From: Chloroflexota bacterium
GTDB taxonomy: Bacteria; Chloroflexota; Dehalococcoidia; Dehalococcoidales; RBG-16-60-22
Length of the DNA: 27,986 bases
Reading direction: 5' to 3'
NCBI GenBank assembly: GCA_016190585.1
Contig: JACPQH010000114.1
Span: 1-27,986 of the forward strand
Below, in pieces: positions 15,776 through 22,073 of this stretch. The notes beneath the pieces are model-generated. The model saw only the letters and a list, made by a program, of their open reading frames with translations, searched no databases and had not been told where the DNA came from. Numbering within the stretch: the stretch's first letter is position 1; every line of letters begins with the position of its first letter. The position numbers were made by a program, and so were the translations under genes.

Positions 15776-17008
15776 ATGGAGGCAGTTAAAGAAATTGACG
15801 CCCGGGGACTGGACCATGCCGGCAAGGAAGCCCTTATTTTTCCCAGAATCGAGGCGCTCCAGCCGGGGGAATCCCTGAAGATAGTTTTGGAATTTAATCC
15901 CGTGCCCCTGGTCTACATGCTCAAGGCAAGGGACGGGTTTGAGGTAAAGTGTGACAGCGAGGGCCCCGACCGGTGGGTCCTGAACGTGAAACGCACCGTC
16001 CCCGAGGATGAGCTCCGGGGCCAGTTCAAATCGATGCTGAAAGACCTGAAAGACGGTCAGTCCCAGGAAGCCAAAGAGCGCGCCCGGGAGCTTCTGCAGT
16101 CGGTTGACGCCACGACCCTAGGCATCATGGAGCAGGAGCTTATCCGGGAAGGCGTTTCCCACGAAGAGATCAGGAAAAGTCTCTGCGATATCCACCTGGA
16201 GGTCATGAAGGACAGCCTGGTTTCGAAAAGGACTGAGGTAGCCGCGCCGCACCCGGTGCACACCCTCATGGAGGAGCACAAGGTCATCCTGAGCACGCTC
16301 AACGAGCTCGACGGCCTGGTCAAGCGGCTGCGCGGCGCCGGCAGCTTCGAGGAGATGGGCGAGGACCGGGAGAAACTGAAGGACGTGTCCCATCACCTGA
16401 TTGAAGCGGAAAGCCACCACCAGCGGGAAGAGGATGTCCTGTTCCCCAGGCTGGAGAAGCATGACGTGGTCGAACCGCCGCAGATCATGAAGCAGGACCA
16501 TGTCGAGCTCCGCAAGCGAAAGCAGGCGCTGTACCAGGCGGCCCATAACCCGCAGACCCCGGATTTTCCGGAGTTCAAAAAGACAGTGATCGAGTCCGGC
16601 GAGTACCTCGCCAGCGAGCTGGCCAGCCACATCTTCAAGGAAGATAACATCCTGTACCAGATCGCGCTCCAGGTGCTGAGCCCGGAGGAATGGGAAGAAG
16701 TCAAGAAAGCCTGCGACCGGATAGGCTACTGCTGCTTTACGCCGCAGGACGTGGAGGGAGAAAAAGTGGAAAAAACCGAGGCCAAAATCGAGGTGCTGGA
16801 CCTGAGGACCATCATGCCTTTCGAAAGGCACGACCTCATCTTCGAGAAGTGGGACGCGCTCAAGCCCGGAGACACGCTGAAGATCATCAACGACCATGAC
16901 CCGAAGCCGCTGCACTACCAGTTCGAGGCGGAGTACAAGGGCCAGTACGAGTGGGAATATATCCAGAAAGGCCCGCGCGACTGGGTGGTTGAGATAAAGA
17001 GGGTTTAA
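15776..17008 (+). CDS. DUF2249-DUF438-hemerythrin-DUF2249 protein
   Basis: The 410-residue protein has a DUF2249 domain at residues 1-75 (IDARGL ... ALIFPRIEALQPGESLKIVLEFNPVPL), a DUF438-type linker (about 78-155), a hemerythrin domain (about 160-310, with MEEHKVIL, HHQREEDVLFP, KQDHVELR and HIFKEDNILYQIA) and a second DUF2249 domain at about 335-410 (LDLRTIMPFERHDLIFEKWDALKPGDTLKIINDHDPKPL). DUF2249 is TusA-like. The combination is linked in other bacteria to iron-centre repair and NO handling, sometimes beside nitrite or NO reductases. CCF at about 320 gives adjacent Cys. AGGAGG precedes the ATG, and the gap to the preceding stop is one base, so it is the fourth gene of that operon. Confidence 0.9.
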   Translation: MEAVKEIDARGLDHAGKEALIFPRIEALQPGESLKIVLEFNPVPLVYMLKARDGFEVKCDSEGPDRWVLNVKRTVPEDELRGQFKSMLKDLKDGQSQEAKERARELLQSVDATTLGIMEQELIREGVSHEEIRKSLCDIHLEVMKDSLVSKRTEVAAPHPVHTLMEEHKVILSTLNELDGLVKRLRGAGSFEEMGEDREKLKDVSHHLIEAESHHQREEDVLFPRLEKHDVVEPPQIMKQDHVELRKRKQALYQAAHNPQTPDFPEFKKTVIESGEYLASELASHIFKEDNILYQIALQVLSPEEWEEVKKACDRIGYCCFTPQDVEGEKVEKTEAKIEVLDLRTIMPFERHDLIFEKWDALKPGDTLKIINDHDPKPLHYQFEAEYKGQYEWEYIQKGPRDWVVEIKRV

Positions 17009-17042
17009 GCCCGGCCGGCCTGAAATAAGAGCATATTCCGTC

Positions 17043-17176
17043 AGCGGGGCCCCGGCGGTGTTCGGGCGGCGGTGAGGTCGGGGCCGGGGTATCCCCGCTT
17101 AACCGGCTCCGGTATGGCCTAAAGGGCATGGTAAAAGGGAGGATCTGGCGGGACGAGTCAGGCCATACCGGAGCCG
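17043..17176. repeat. Two adjacent strong inverted repeats in an intergenic leader
   Basis: The first element pairs AGCGGGG (17043-17049) with CCCCGCT (17093-17099), and inside it CCCCGGC (17050-17056) with GCCGGGG (17083-17089), with a TAT bulge. The second is a perfect 17-bp inverted repeat, CGGCTCCGGTATGGCCT (17104-17120) and its complement (17160-17176), around a 39-base loop. No T-run follows, so it is not a standard terminator. It may be a structured RNA leader of the next gene, an attenuator or a small mobile palindrome. Confidence 0.7.
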
Positions 17177-17226
17177 AAAATAATTCGAGACGGCTCATAA
17201 GCAGCGAAGTACAGAAGGAGACTGAG

Positions 17227-17736
17227 ATGACGATCGATTTGAGCGAGAAAATAGACCCCATTTATGAGTTCCGCGAAGACCACCGCAAGGTCAGGGACAG
17301 CCTGCTCGACCTGGCCGCGGCCGCCGAGGCCGGCGATATCGCCCGCGCCCGCGAAATCCTGGGCCGGATTGACGCCATGGTCGGCCCGCACTTCCGCTAC
17401 GAGGAAGAGACGCTTTACCCGGCCCTGAGAGAGTACCTCGGCGAATACGTGGACAACCTTGTCGCCGAGCACGACGGCGCCATCGCCACCGCCAGGCTCG
17501 CCGCGAAGCTGCTTTCCCGGGATTCGCTTACCGCGGAAGAAGGCAAGGCGGCCGCCCGGGCGGCCCGCGCCCTGCTGGTGCACGTCAGCAACTGCGACGG
17601 GCTCAATATCCTGGCGGAAAGACTGCCCCAGAACCGGCTCGACGAGCTGGGCGTCCGTTTCGCCAAATCGCGGGCCGAAGGCCTGCCCCTGCTGCGCTGG
17701 GCGGACACCATCCGCAAAGAGTACCACCGGAATTGA
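17227..17736 (+). CDS. Hemerythrin HHE domain protein
   Basis: The 169-residue protein is mostly one four-helix HHE domain. Ligand candidates are REDHRKVRD, HFRYEEETLYP (His-x3-Glu), AEHDGAI and HVSNCDGLNI (His-x4-Asp). A C-terminal extension (about 145-169) is basic. It would bind a di-iron centre for O2 or NO sensing, storage or repair. The frame is open from ATG 17128, but ATG 17227 has AAGGAG 6 bases upstream, and the earlier ATG lies inside the loop of the inverted repeat. The stop TGA overlaps the TTG start of the DsrE-like gene. Confidence 0.88.
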   Translation: MTIDLSEKIDPIYEFREDHRKVRDSLLDLAAAAEAGDIARAREILGRIDAMVGPHFRYEEETLYPALREYLGEYVDNLVAEHDGAIATARLAAKLLSRDSLTAEEGKAAARAARALLVHVSNCDGLNILAERLPQNRLDELGVRFAKSRAEGLPLLRWADTIRKEYHRN

Positions 17737-18152
17737 CCGCCGATAACGGCGACATCGCCGCTATCATACTGCACGGCGGCGACTATGACCGGGCCTCATA
17801 CGCCCTCAGCCTGGCGCTGGTGGCGCTCGCCAGCGGCATGGAGGTGCACCTGCTGCTCACTTACGGCGGGCTGAAGAGGTTCGTCAAGGACGGGCTGTCC
17901 GTGCTGGGGGAAGAGACCGGGGCGGATGTCCGGGCCAGCCTGGAGCGCGGTCTGGCCTCCGGCGGGATCGCCGGCCTGGAAGACCAGCTCCGCGAGGCCC
18001 GCAAGCTGGGGCTCAGGCTGCACGCCTGCCCCACGGCGATGGCGCACCTGAATATCGCGCGGGGCGACCTCCGGGAGGAGGTCGATGACGTTATGGGGCT
18101 CGCCGCTTTCCTGGCCCTGGCGCGCGCCGCCCGGATAAACTGGTATATCTAG
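17733..18152 (+). CDS. DsrE-like small protein
   Basis: The 139-residue protein begins AAIILHGGDYDRASYALSLALVALASGMEVHLLLTYGG, the Rossmann-like opening of the DsrE/DsrF family, which handles sulfur transfer or related redox chemistry. A single conserved-looking Cys99 in LHACPTAMAHL is a candidate sulfur carrier. It starts at TTG overlapping the stop of the hemerythrin gene, so it is translationally coupled. DsrE-like proteins often accompany siroheme reductases and TusA-like domains, both present nearby. Confidence 0.7.
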   Translation: MTADNGDIAAIILHGGDYDRASYALSLALVALASGMEVHLLLTYGGLKRFVKDGLSVLGEETGADVRASLERGLASGGIAGLEDQLREARKLGLRLHACPTAMAHLNIARGDLREEVDDVMGLAAFLALARAARINWYI

Positions 18153-18188
18153 CGGCGGGCTGGCGCAATCTGGCCGCACGTGGCATAA

Positions 18189-18194
18189 TATAAT
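18189..18194 (+). promoter_or_regulatory. Possible -10 of the hemerythrin gene at 18227
   Basis: TATAAT is a perfect -10 hexamer 33 bases before the ATG. No good -35 and no operator of the 10285 type is at the matching distance, so this gene is probably driven separately. Confidence 0.35.
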
Positions 18195-18226
18195 GGTAAG
18201 TTTTTTTCTCAAACAAGGAGGGAACA

Positions 18227-18739
18227 ATGTCACAGGCGACCGACGTTCTCAAACAGGAGCATAAAGAGGTACTCGGCAAGCTGGATACCTTTGAAAAAGC
18301 CCTGGAAGACCTCGGCGACCGGGCCAGGGCAAGCCGCCCGCTCGAGGAGTTGACCCGTTTTTTTGACAAGGACTTCTGGGTGCACTTCGGCAAGGAGGAG
18401 GACGCCCTCTTCCCGGAGCTGGAGAAGTTCATCCCGCGCAACGCCGGGCCGATAGGCATCATGCTCATGGAACACGAAGACCTGCGCCGCACCAACGACG
18501 AGATCCAGCGCGCCGCCGCGTCATACCTGGCGGGCAACAACGATACCCCCAACCGGGAAAAACTCCAGGACTCGGGCAGGCACTTTATCGCCGTGCTACG
18601 GGACCATATCTTTAAAGAAGACAACATCTTGTTCTCCATGGCTGATGCCCATCTCGACGCGGCACAGGCGGCGGCCGTGCTGCGGCGTTTCGCGGAAATA
18701 GAAAAACCGGAGGCCGGCTCCAGGGCCGGGAAAGTGTAG
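18227..18739 (+). CDS. Hemerythrin HHE domain protein
   Basis: The 170-residue protein has the ligand pattern KQEHKEVL, HFGKEEDALFPEL (His-x3-Glu), MEHEDLRR and HIFKEDNILFSMA (His-x4-Asp), so it should hold a di-iron centre. It resembles the hemerythrin part of the DUF438 protein (same HIFKEDNIL) more than the two other copies. AGGAGG lies about 5 bases before ATG 18227. The siroheme reductase gene starts 6 bases after its stop, which suggests one operon. Confidence 0.9.
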   Translation: MSQATDVLKQEHKEVLGKLDTFEKALEDLGDRARASRPLEELTRFFDKDFWVHFGKEEDALFPELEKFIPRNAGPIGIMLMEHEDLRRTNDEIQRAAASYLAGNNDTPNREKLQDSGRHFIAVLRDHIFKEDNILFSMADAHLDAAQAAAVLRRFAEIEKPEAGSRAGKV

Positions 18740-18745
18740 CGCCAG

Positions 18746-19690
18746 ATGGACTACGAGATACTTAAAAGCGGGGGATTTATCAAACAGACCCAGGGCGACC
18801 TTTTCACGGTGAGGTTGCGCTGTCCGGCCGGCAAGGTAAGCTCGGCCCAGCTGCAAAAAGCCGCCGAGATCGCCGCAAAGTACGGGCGCGGCGAGGTGCA
18901 TACCTCGTTCCGCCAGTCAATCGAGATTCCCTACATCGACCAGGCCGATTTCGAAGCGGTCGTCGCCAGCGTCAAGGAGATTGGCTGGTCGGTGGCGTCC
19001 TGCGGGCCGCGCATCCGCGTACCCACCGCCTGCGCCGGCTGCGCCTGGAACCCGAACGGTTTGATGGACACCCAGGCGATGTGCCTGGAGGTAGACAAGC
19101 GGTATTTCGGGACCGCCACCGGCCACCACAAGTACAAGATTTCCTTTTCCGGGTGTCCCATCGACTGCGCCCGGACGCGCGAAATGGACCTCGGTTTCCA
19201 GGGCATCGCCGAACCGGCGCTGCTGCCGGAGCTGTGCACCGGCTGCGAGCTCTGCGTGAAAAGCTGCGAGGACAAGGCCCTCGTCATGGTTGACGGCCTG
19301 CCGGTACGGGACATGGACAAGTGTCTCTACTGCGGCGACTGCATCAAGGTCTGCCCCGTCGAGTCGATGGTCGCCGCCCGGAAAGGCTGGCTGGTGCGCG
19401 TCGGCGGCAAGCACGGCAAGCACCCCATGTTCGCCTACGAGGTCGCTCAGTTCGCCTCCGACGACGACGTCTACCCGCTCATCGAGCGCTCCATGGAGTG
19501 GTATTCGGCCCACGCGGAAGGCCGGGAAAGACTCAGTTCCGTGCTGGCGCGGCTGGGCCTGCCGAAATTCCTGGACGAGGTGATTAGGCCCCTGGGCCTG
19601 GAAGCCATCGAAAGACCCGAAGACAGGCTGAAGTTCCGGGCGTCAGGTAACTTTTATCAACTAGAGGAGATTAATGACCACACTTTCTGA
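18746..19690 (+). CDS. Siroheme nitrite/sulfite reductase-like protein with 2[4Fe-4S] domain
   Basis: The 314-residue protein has the ferredoxin-like nitrite/sulfite reductase N-domain (GDLFTVRLRCPAGKVSSAQLQKAAEIAAKYGRGEVHTSFRQSIEIPYI), a siroheme-cluster region and an inserted double ferredoxin (CTGCELCVKSCE and CLYCGDCIKVCP). FSGCPIDCARTR (Cys137, Cys141) is the second cluster pair. The first pair is unusual: CAGCAWNPNG (from Cys96) has Asn102 where the C-x5-C rule expects Cys, and an extra Cys99. It may reduce nitrite, sulfite or another small oxyanion, or act in a role without siroheme chemistry. Its single-gene form recalls AsrC-like proteins. It starts 6 bases after the hemerythrin stop and overlaps the ygbA-like gene by 17 bases. 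Confidence 0.8.
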   Translation: MDYEILKSGGFIKQTQGDLFTVRLRCPAGKVSSAQLQKAAEIAAKYGRGEVHTSFRQSIEIPYIDQADFEAVVASVKEIGWSVASCGPRIRVPTACAGCAWNPNGLMDTQAMCLEVDKRYFGTATGHHKYKISFSGCPIDCARTREMDLGFQGIAEPALLPELCTGCELCVKSCEDKALVMVDGLPVRDMDKCLYCGDCIKVCPVESMVAARKGWLVRVGGKHGKHPMFAYEVAQFASDDDVYPLIERSMEWYSAHAEGRERLSSVLARLGLPKFLDEVIRPLGLEAIERPEDRLKFRASGNFYQLEEINDHTF

Positions 19691-20048
19691 CCGGCTTACC
19701 CCCAAGAAAGAACGCGACCTCAAGGTCCTGCGCGATTTCGTGCAGATATACTGTCGCGAGAAGCACCGGGAGGAAGCCAAGACCGATTTCCGTATCAGGG
19801 ACGAGAGGCTCAGGCAGATTCTCAGCGAGAACAGCCTCTCGCTGTGCCCTGACTGCGACAAGCTGCTGACCCACGGCATGTCCAAGCTGCTGCAGTGTAC
19901 CCAGGACCCCAAACCGATGTGCAAGAAGTGCGAGATTCACTGTTACGCGCCGGGATACCGGGAAAAGATACGGGAGGTCATGAAATTCTCCGGGCTTTAC
20001 CTGGTGAAACACGGCCGCATCGACCTCCTGACGCACTACTTTCTCTAA
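19674..20048 (+). CDS. YgbA-type protein (nitrous oxide-stimulated promoter family)
   Basis: The 124-residue protein shows the pattern of the YgbA_NO family: IYCREKH, LCPDCDKLL, CTQDPKPMCKKCEIHCYAPGYREKIREVMKFSG. In E. coli, ygbA belongs to the NO-responsive NsrR regulon. Its seven Cys (YC, CPDC, CTQ, CKKC, HC) suggest a metal or Fe-S site. GAGGAG precedes ATG 19674, which lies inside the end of the siroheme reductase gene, so the two are coupled. This is one of the clearest signs that the cluster deals with nitrogen oxides. Confidence 0.85.
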   Translation: MTTLSDRLTPKKERDLKVLRDFVQIYCREKHREEAKTDFRIRDERLRQILSENSLSLCPDCDKLLTHGMSKLLQCTQDPKPMCKKCEIHCYAPGYREKIREVMKFSGLYLVKHGRIDLLTHYFL

Positions 20049-20058
20049 AGGCGACCTG

Positions 20059-20556
20059 ATGATGCCTGGTTTCGAAGAGCTGGCGGACGCCATGGCGGCC
20101 TACTTCGGGGACGACTCGCGCAGAATCGCCCACGCCCGCAAGGTGACCGGCTACGCCGAAAAGCTGCTGGCGGAGGAACCCGGCGACCCCAACATCGTTG
20201 TGCCGGCGGCGCTGCTGCACGATATCGGCATCCACGCCGCCGAGCAAAAGCACGGCAGCAGCGCCGGCAAGTTCCAGGAAATCGAAGGCCCGCCCGTCGC
20301 CCGCGCTATCCTCGCGCGGCTGGCGGTCCCTCCGGCCCGGATCGACGAGATCTGCGAGATAATCGCCCACCATCACAGTCCGGGCGTCGTCAATACCCTG
20401 AACTTCAGGATTCTCTACGACGCCGACTGGCTGGTAAACCTGGGGGACGAGACAGATACCGGTGATAAAGCCAGGCTGGGCGGCGTCATTGACAAGCTCT
20501 TCCTCACCCCGACCGGCAAAAAGCTGGCGCGCCGGGTCTACCTGCCCGCCGACTAG
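20059..20556 (+). CDS. HD-domain phosphohydrolase
   Basis: The 165-residue protein has the HD metal ligands His25 (IAHARKV), His53-Asp54 (LLHDIG), His103-105 (IIAHHHS) and a later Asp in YDADWLVN. HD enzymes of this small type hydrolyse phosphoesters, often nucleotides. It begins 10 bases after the YgbA-type gene, with AAAGGCGA upstream, so it closes this operon. It is convergent with the second CRP/FNR gene, overlapping it by 4 bases. Its substrate cannot be told from the sequence; related short HD proteins occur beside hemerythrin and siroheme genes. Confidence 0.83.
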   Translation: MMPGFEELADAMAAYFGDDSRRIAHARKVTGYAEKLLAEEPGDPNIVVPAALLHDIGIHAAEQKHGSSAGKFQEIEGPPVARAILARLAVPPARIDEICEIIAHHHSPGVVNTLNFRILYDADWLVNLGDETDTGDKARLGGVIDKLFLTPTGKKLARRVYLPAD

Positions 20557-21236
20557 GAAAGGTTAAGCAGGCGCCTCAGCTCGGCCGGTTTCAGCACCTG
20601 GACGCGGCGGCCGTTCTTCCGGATGATACCCTCCCGCGTGAACTCGCTGAGCGCCGCGTTTATGCGCTGGCGGGTACAGCCGAGCATGCAGGCCCAGTGC
20701 TGCTGGTTCAACATCGCCGGCGAAGAGCCGTCTTCCGGCTCGCATCCCGGGGGCATCTCCAGCAGGAGCCGGGCCAGGCGGGCTTTAACCGTACGGAATG
20801 ACATGTCCTCCACCTGGCCGAGCAGGCCGCGCAGCCGTGAGGCAAGAATCTTGACGAAGTGCGTCACCACAGCGGCATCCGCCAGGACGGCCTGGAAGGC
20901 GTGGACCGGCAGGAAGGCCAGGGTGGTGTCCTCCATGGCCTGGGCGCTCACCGGGTTCGGGCCGCCGTCAAACAGGGGGGCGCACTCGAAACAGCCGCCG
21001 GACCCCAGCACCCGGACGATATGCTCGTCGCCGTCCGGGGAGCTCCGGTACAGCTTGACCCGCCCCGACCTGATGATAAAAAGCCCCGGACAGGGCTCGC
21101 CCTCCAGGAAAATGACGTCGCCCCGGGCGCAGACGGTCTCCCGCATCGCCTCCTCTACGGTGCGCGCGGTCGCGGCGCTTATACCGGCAAAGCACGGGAT
21201 TGAGCTTATAAGGGTACAGGTTGAACCAGGCATCAA
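20553..21236 (-). CDS. CRP/FNR-family transcription regulator 2
   Basis: The 227-residue protein has the same effector-domain features as regulator 1 (FLEGEPCPGLFIIRSG, APLFDGGPNPVSA) but a different recognition helix, CTRQRINAALSEFTREG, so it should read another DNA site. It has nine Cys (Cys7, Cys15, Cys36, EPCP, GGCFEC, PGCEP, WACMLGC), far more than regulator 1; whether they hold a cluster or thiol switch is open. It is divergent from the heme-copper operon, and the palindrome TGTCA-N6-TGACA between them is its probable target. It overlaps the HD gene stop by 4 bases. Confidence 0.9.
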   Translation of the reverse strand: MMPGSTCTLISSIPCFAGISAATARTVEEAMRETVCARGDVIFLEGEPCPGLFIIRSGRVKLYRSSPDGDEHIVRVLGSGGCFECAPLFDGGPNPVSAQAMEDTTLAFLPVHAFQAVLADAAVVTHFVKILASRLRGLLGQVEDMSFRTVKARLARLLLEMPPGCEPEDGSSPAMLNQQHWACMLGCTRQRINAALSEFTREGIIRKNGRRVQVLKPAELRRLLNLS

Positions 21237-21289
21237 TCGATGTCGTTATAACAGCTTCTAATCTGATAATAGCATCGCGGCGGGTATTT

Positions 21290-21333
21290 TGTCACCTTTT
21301 TGACAGACGCCCAATCCTGCCGCGAGGTAAAGT
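21290..21333 (+). promoter_or_regulatory. CooA/CRP-type operator and -10 of the heme-copper operon
   Basis: TGTCA (21290-21294)-N6-TGACA (21301-21305) is a perfect 5+5 palindrome in the CRP spacing. TAAAGT (21328-21333) starts 30.5 bp after the centre, giving class II geometry and a start near 21340, about 20 bases before the first gene. TTGACA inside it (21300-21305) could look like a -35 but has no -10 at 16-18 bp. Confidence 0.6.
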
Positions 21334-21360
21334 TAGTTTAGACTGGCTGTGAGGTGAACT

Positions 21361-21525
21361 GTGGACGAAAAAAAGGCCGGCGCAAAACAGCGGCGGGTAC
21401 CGTTAGGGCAGAAGTTGTTTGATGACGTCTACCTTCTGCTCGCCTTGGGGCTGGGCGTGCCCCTCATAATATACGTAGTGTGGTCGGTGGTGGATGTGTT
21501 GACCGTCCCGCCGTTTACGCCTTAG
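21361..21525 (+). CDS. Small single-helix membrane protein, first gene of the heme-copper operon
   Basis: GTG 21361 starts 54 codons: a basic N-terminus (VDEKKAGAKQRRVPLGQK), one membrane helix (about residues 24-44, LLLALGLGVPLIIYVVWSVV) and a TVPPFTP end. GAGGTG lies 4 bases before the GTG, and the stop is 13 bases before subunit II. Small helices of this type accompany subunit I in ba3-type and related enzymes. It may be an assembly or structural subunit. Confidence 0.7.
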   Translation: MDEKKAGAKQRRVPLGQKLFDDVYLLLALGLGVPLIIYVVWSVVDVLTVPPFTP

Positions 21526-21538
21526 GAGTTAGAAGAGG

Positions 21539-22066
21539 ATGAGTATAACATCGCCGGAGCGTATTTGGTGGAAGCCCCTTGACCGTGACGAAAAACTGTG
21601 GGTCACGGTGGCGGTTATCTTCGCCGTGATTTTATTCGCTTCGATGTTCATCTGGATGGGGGCCGGTGACCAGAATATTCCGATAGAGACCTACCGGGTG
21701 TCCGGGCAGCAGTTCAACCAGGCCTCCCTGGACATGATACAGAAGTACAAGGTGCGCGATGAGATGGGTATCCCGGTCGTCGCCCCGCCCCCGGACAGCG
21801 ACGTGTACCTGGTAGGGCGCGCGTGGAGCTGGTCGGCGATACTCGAGCTGAAAAAGGGCGCGACCTATCGCCTGCACCTTTCCTCGTTGGACTACCAGCA
21901 CGGCTTCTCCCTGCAGCCGGGCAATCTCAACCTGATGGTGCTGCCCGACTACGATTACGTGGCCACCATCACCCCCGACCGCGCCGGGGAGTACACCATC
22001 ATCTGCAATGAGTTTTGCGGCCTCGGCCACCAGGCGATGGTTGGTAAGATAATCGTTACGGAGTAA
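21539..22066 (+). CDS. Heme-copper enzyme subunit II, CuA domain
   Basis: The 175-residue protein has one N-terminal helix (about 22-43) and a periplasmic cupredoxin domain. CuA ligands are all present: His121 (YQHGF), Cys156-x3-Cys160-x3-His164-x2-Met167 in CNEFCGLGHQAM, with the Glu carbonyl position too. The short form with a single helix resembles B-family (ba3-like) subunit II. It would accept electrons from a cytochrome c, likely the lipoprotein encoded later in the operon. The gene lies 13 bases after the small membrane protein and 7 bases before subunit I. Confidence 0.94.
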   Translation: MSITSPERIWWKPLDRDEKLWVTVAVIFAVILFASMFIWMGAGDQNIPIETYRVSGQQFNQASLDMIQKYKVRDEMGIPVVAPPPDSDVYLVGRAWSWSAILELKKGATYRLHLSSLDYQHGFSLQPGNLNLMVLPDYDYVATITPDRAGEYTIICNEFCGLGHQAMVGKIIVTE

Positions 22067-22073
22067 AAAAGGC

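Noticed and set aside
18161..18175. Possible sigma-54 promoter before the hemerythrin gene at 18227
   Set aside because: TGGCGC is followed by GGCC instead of TTGC, and a TATAAT lies nearby.
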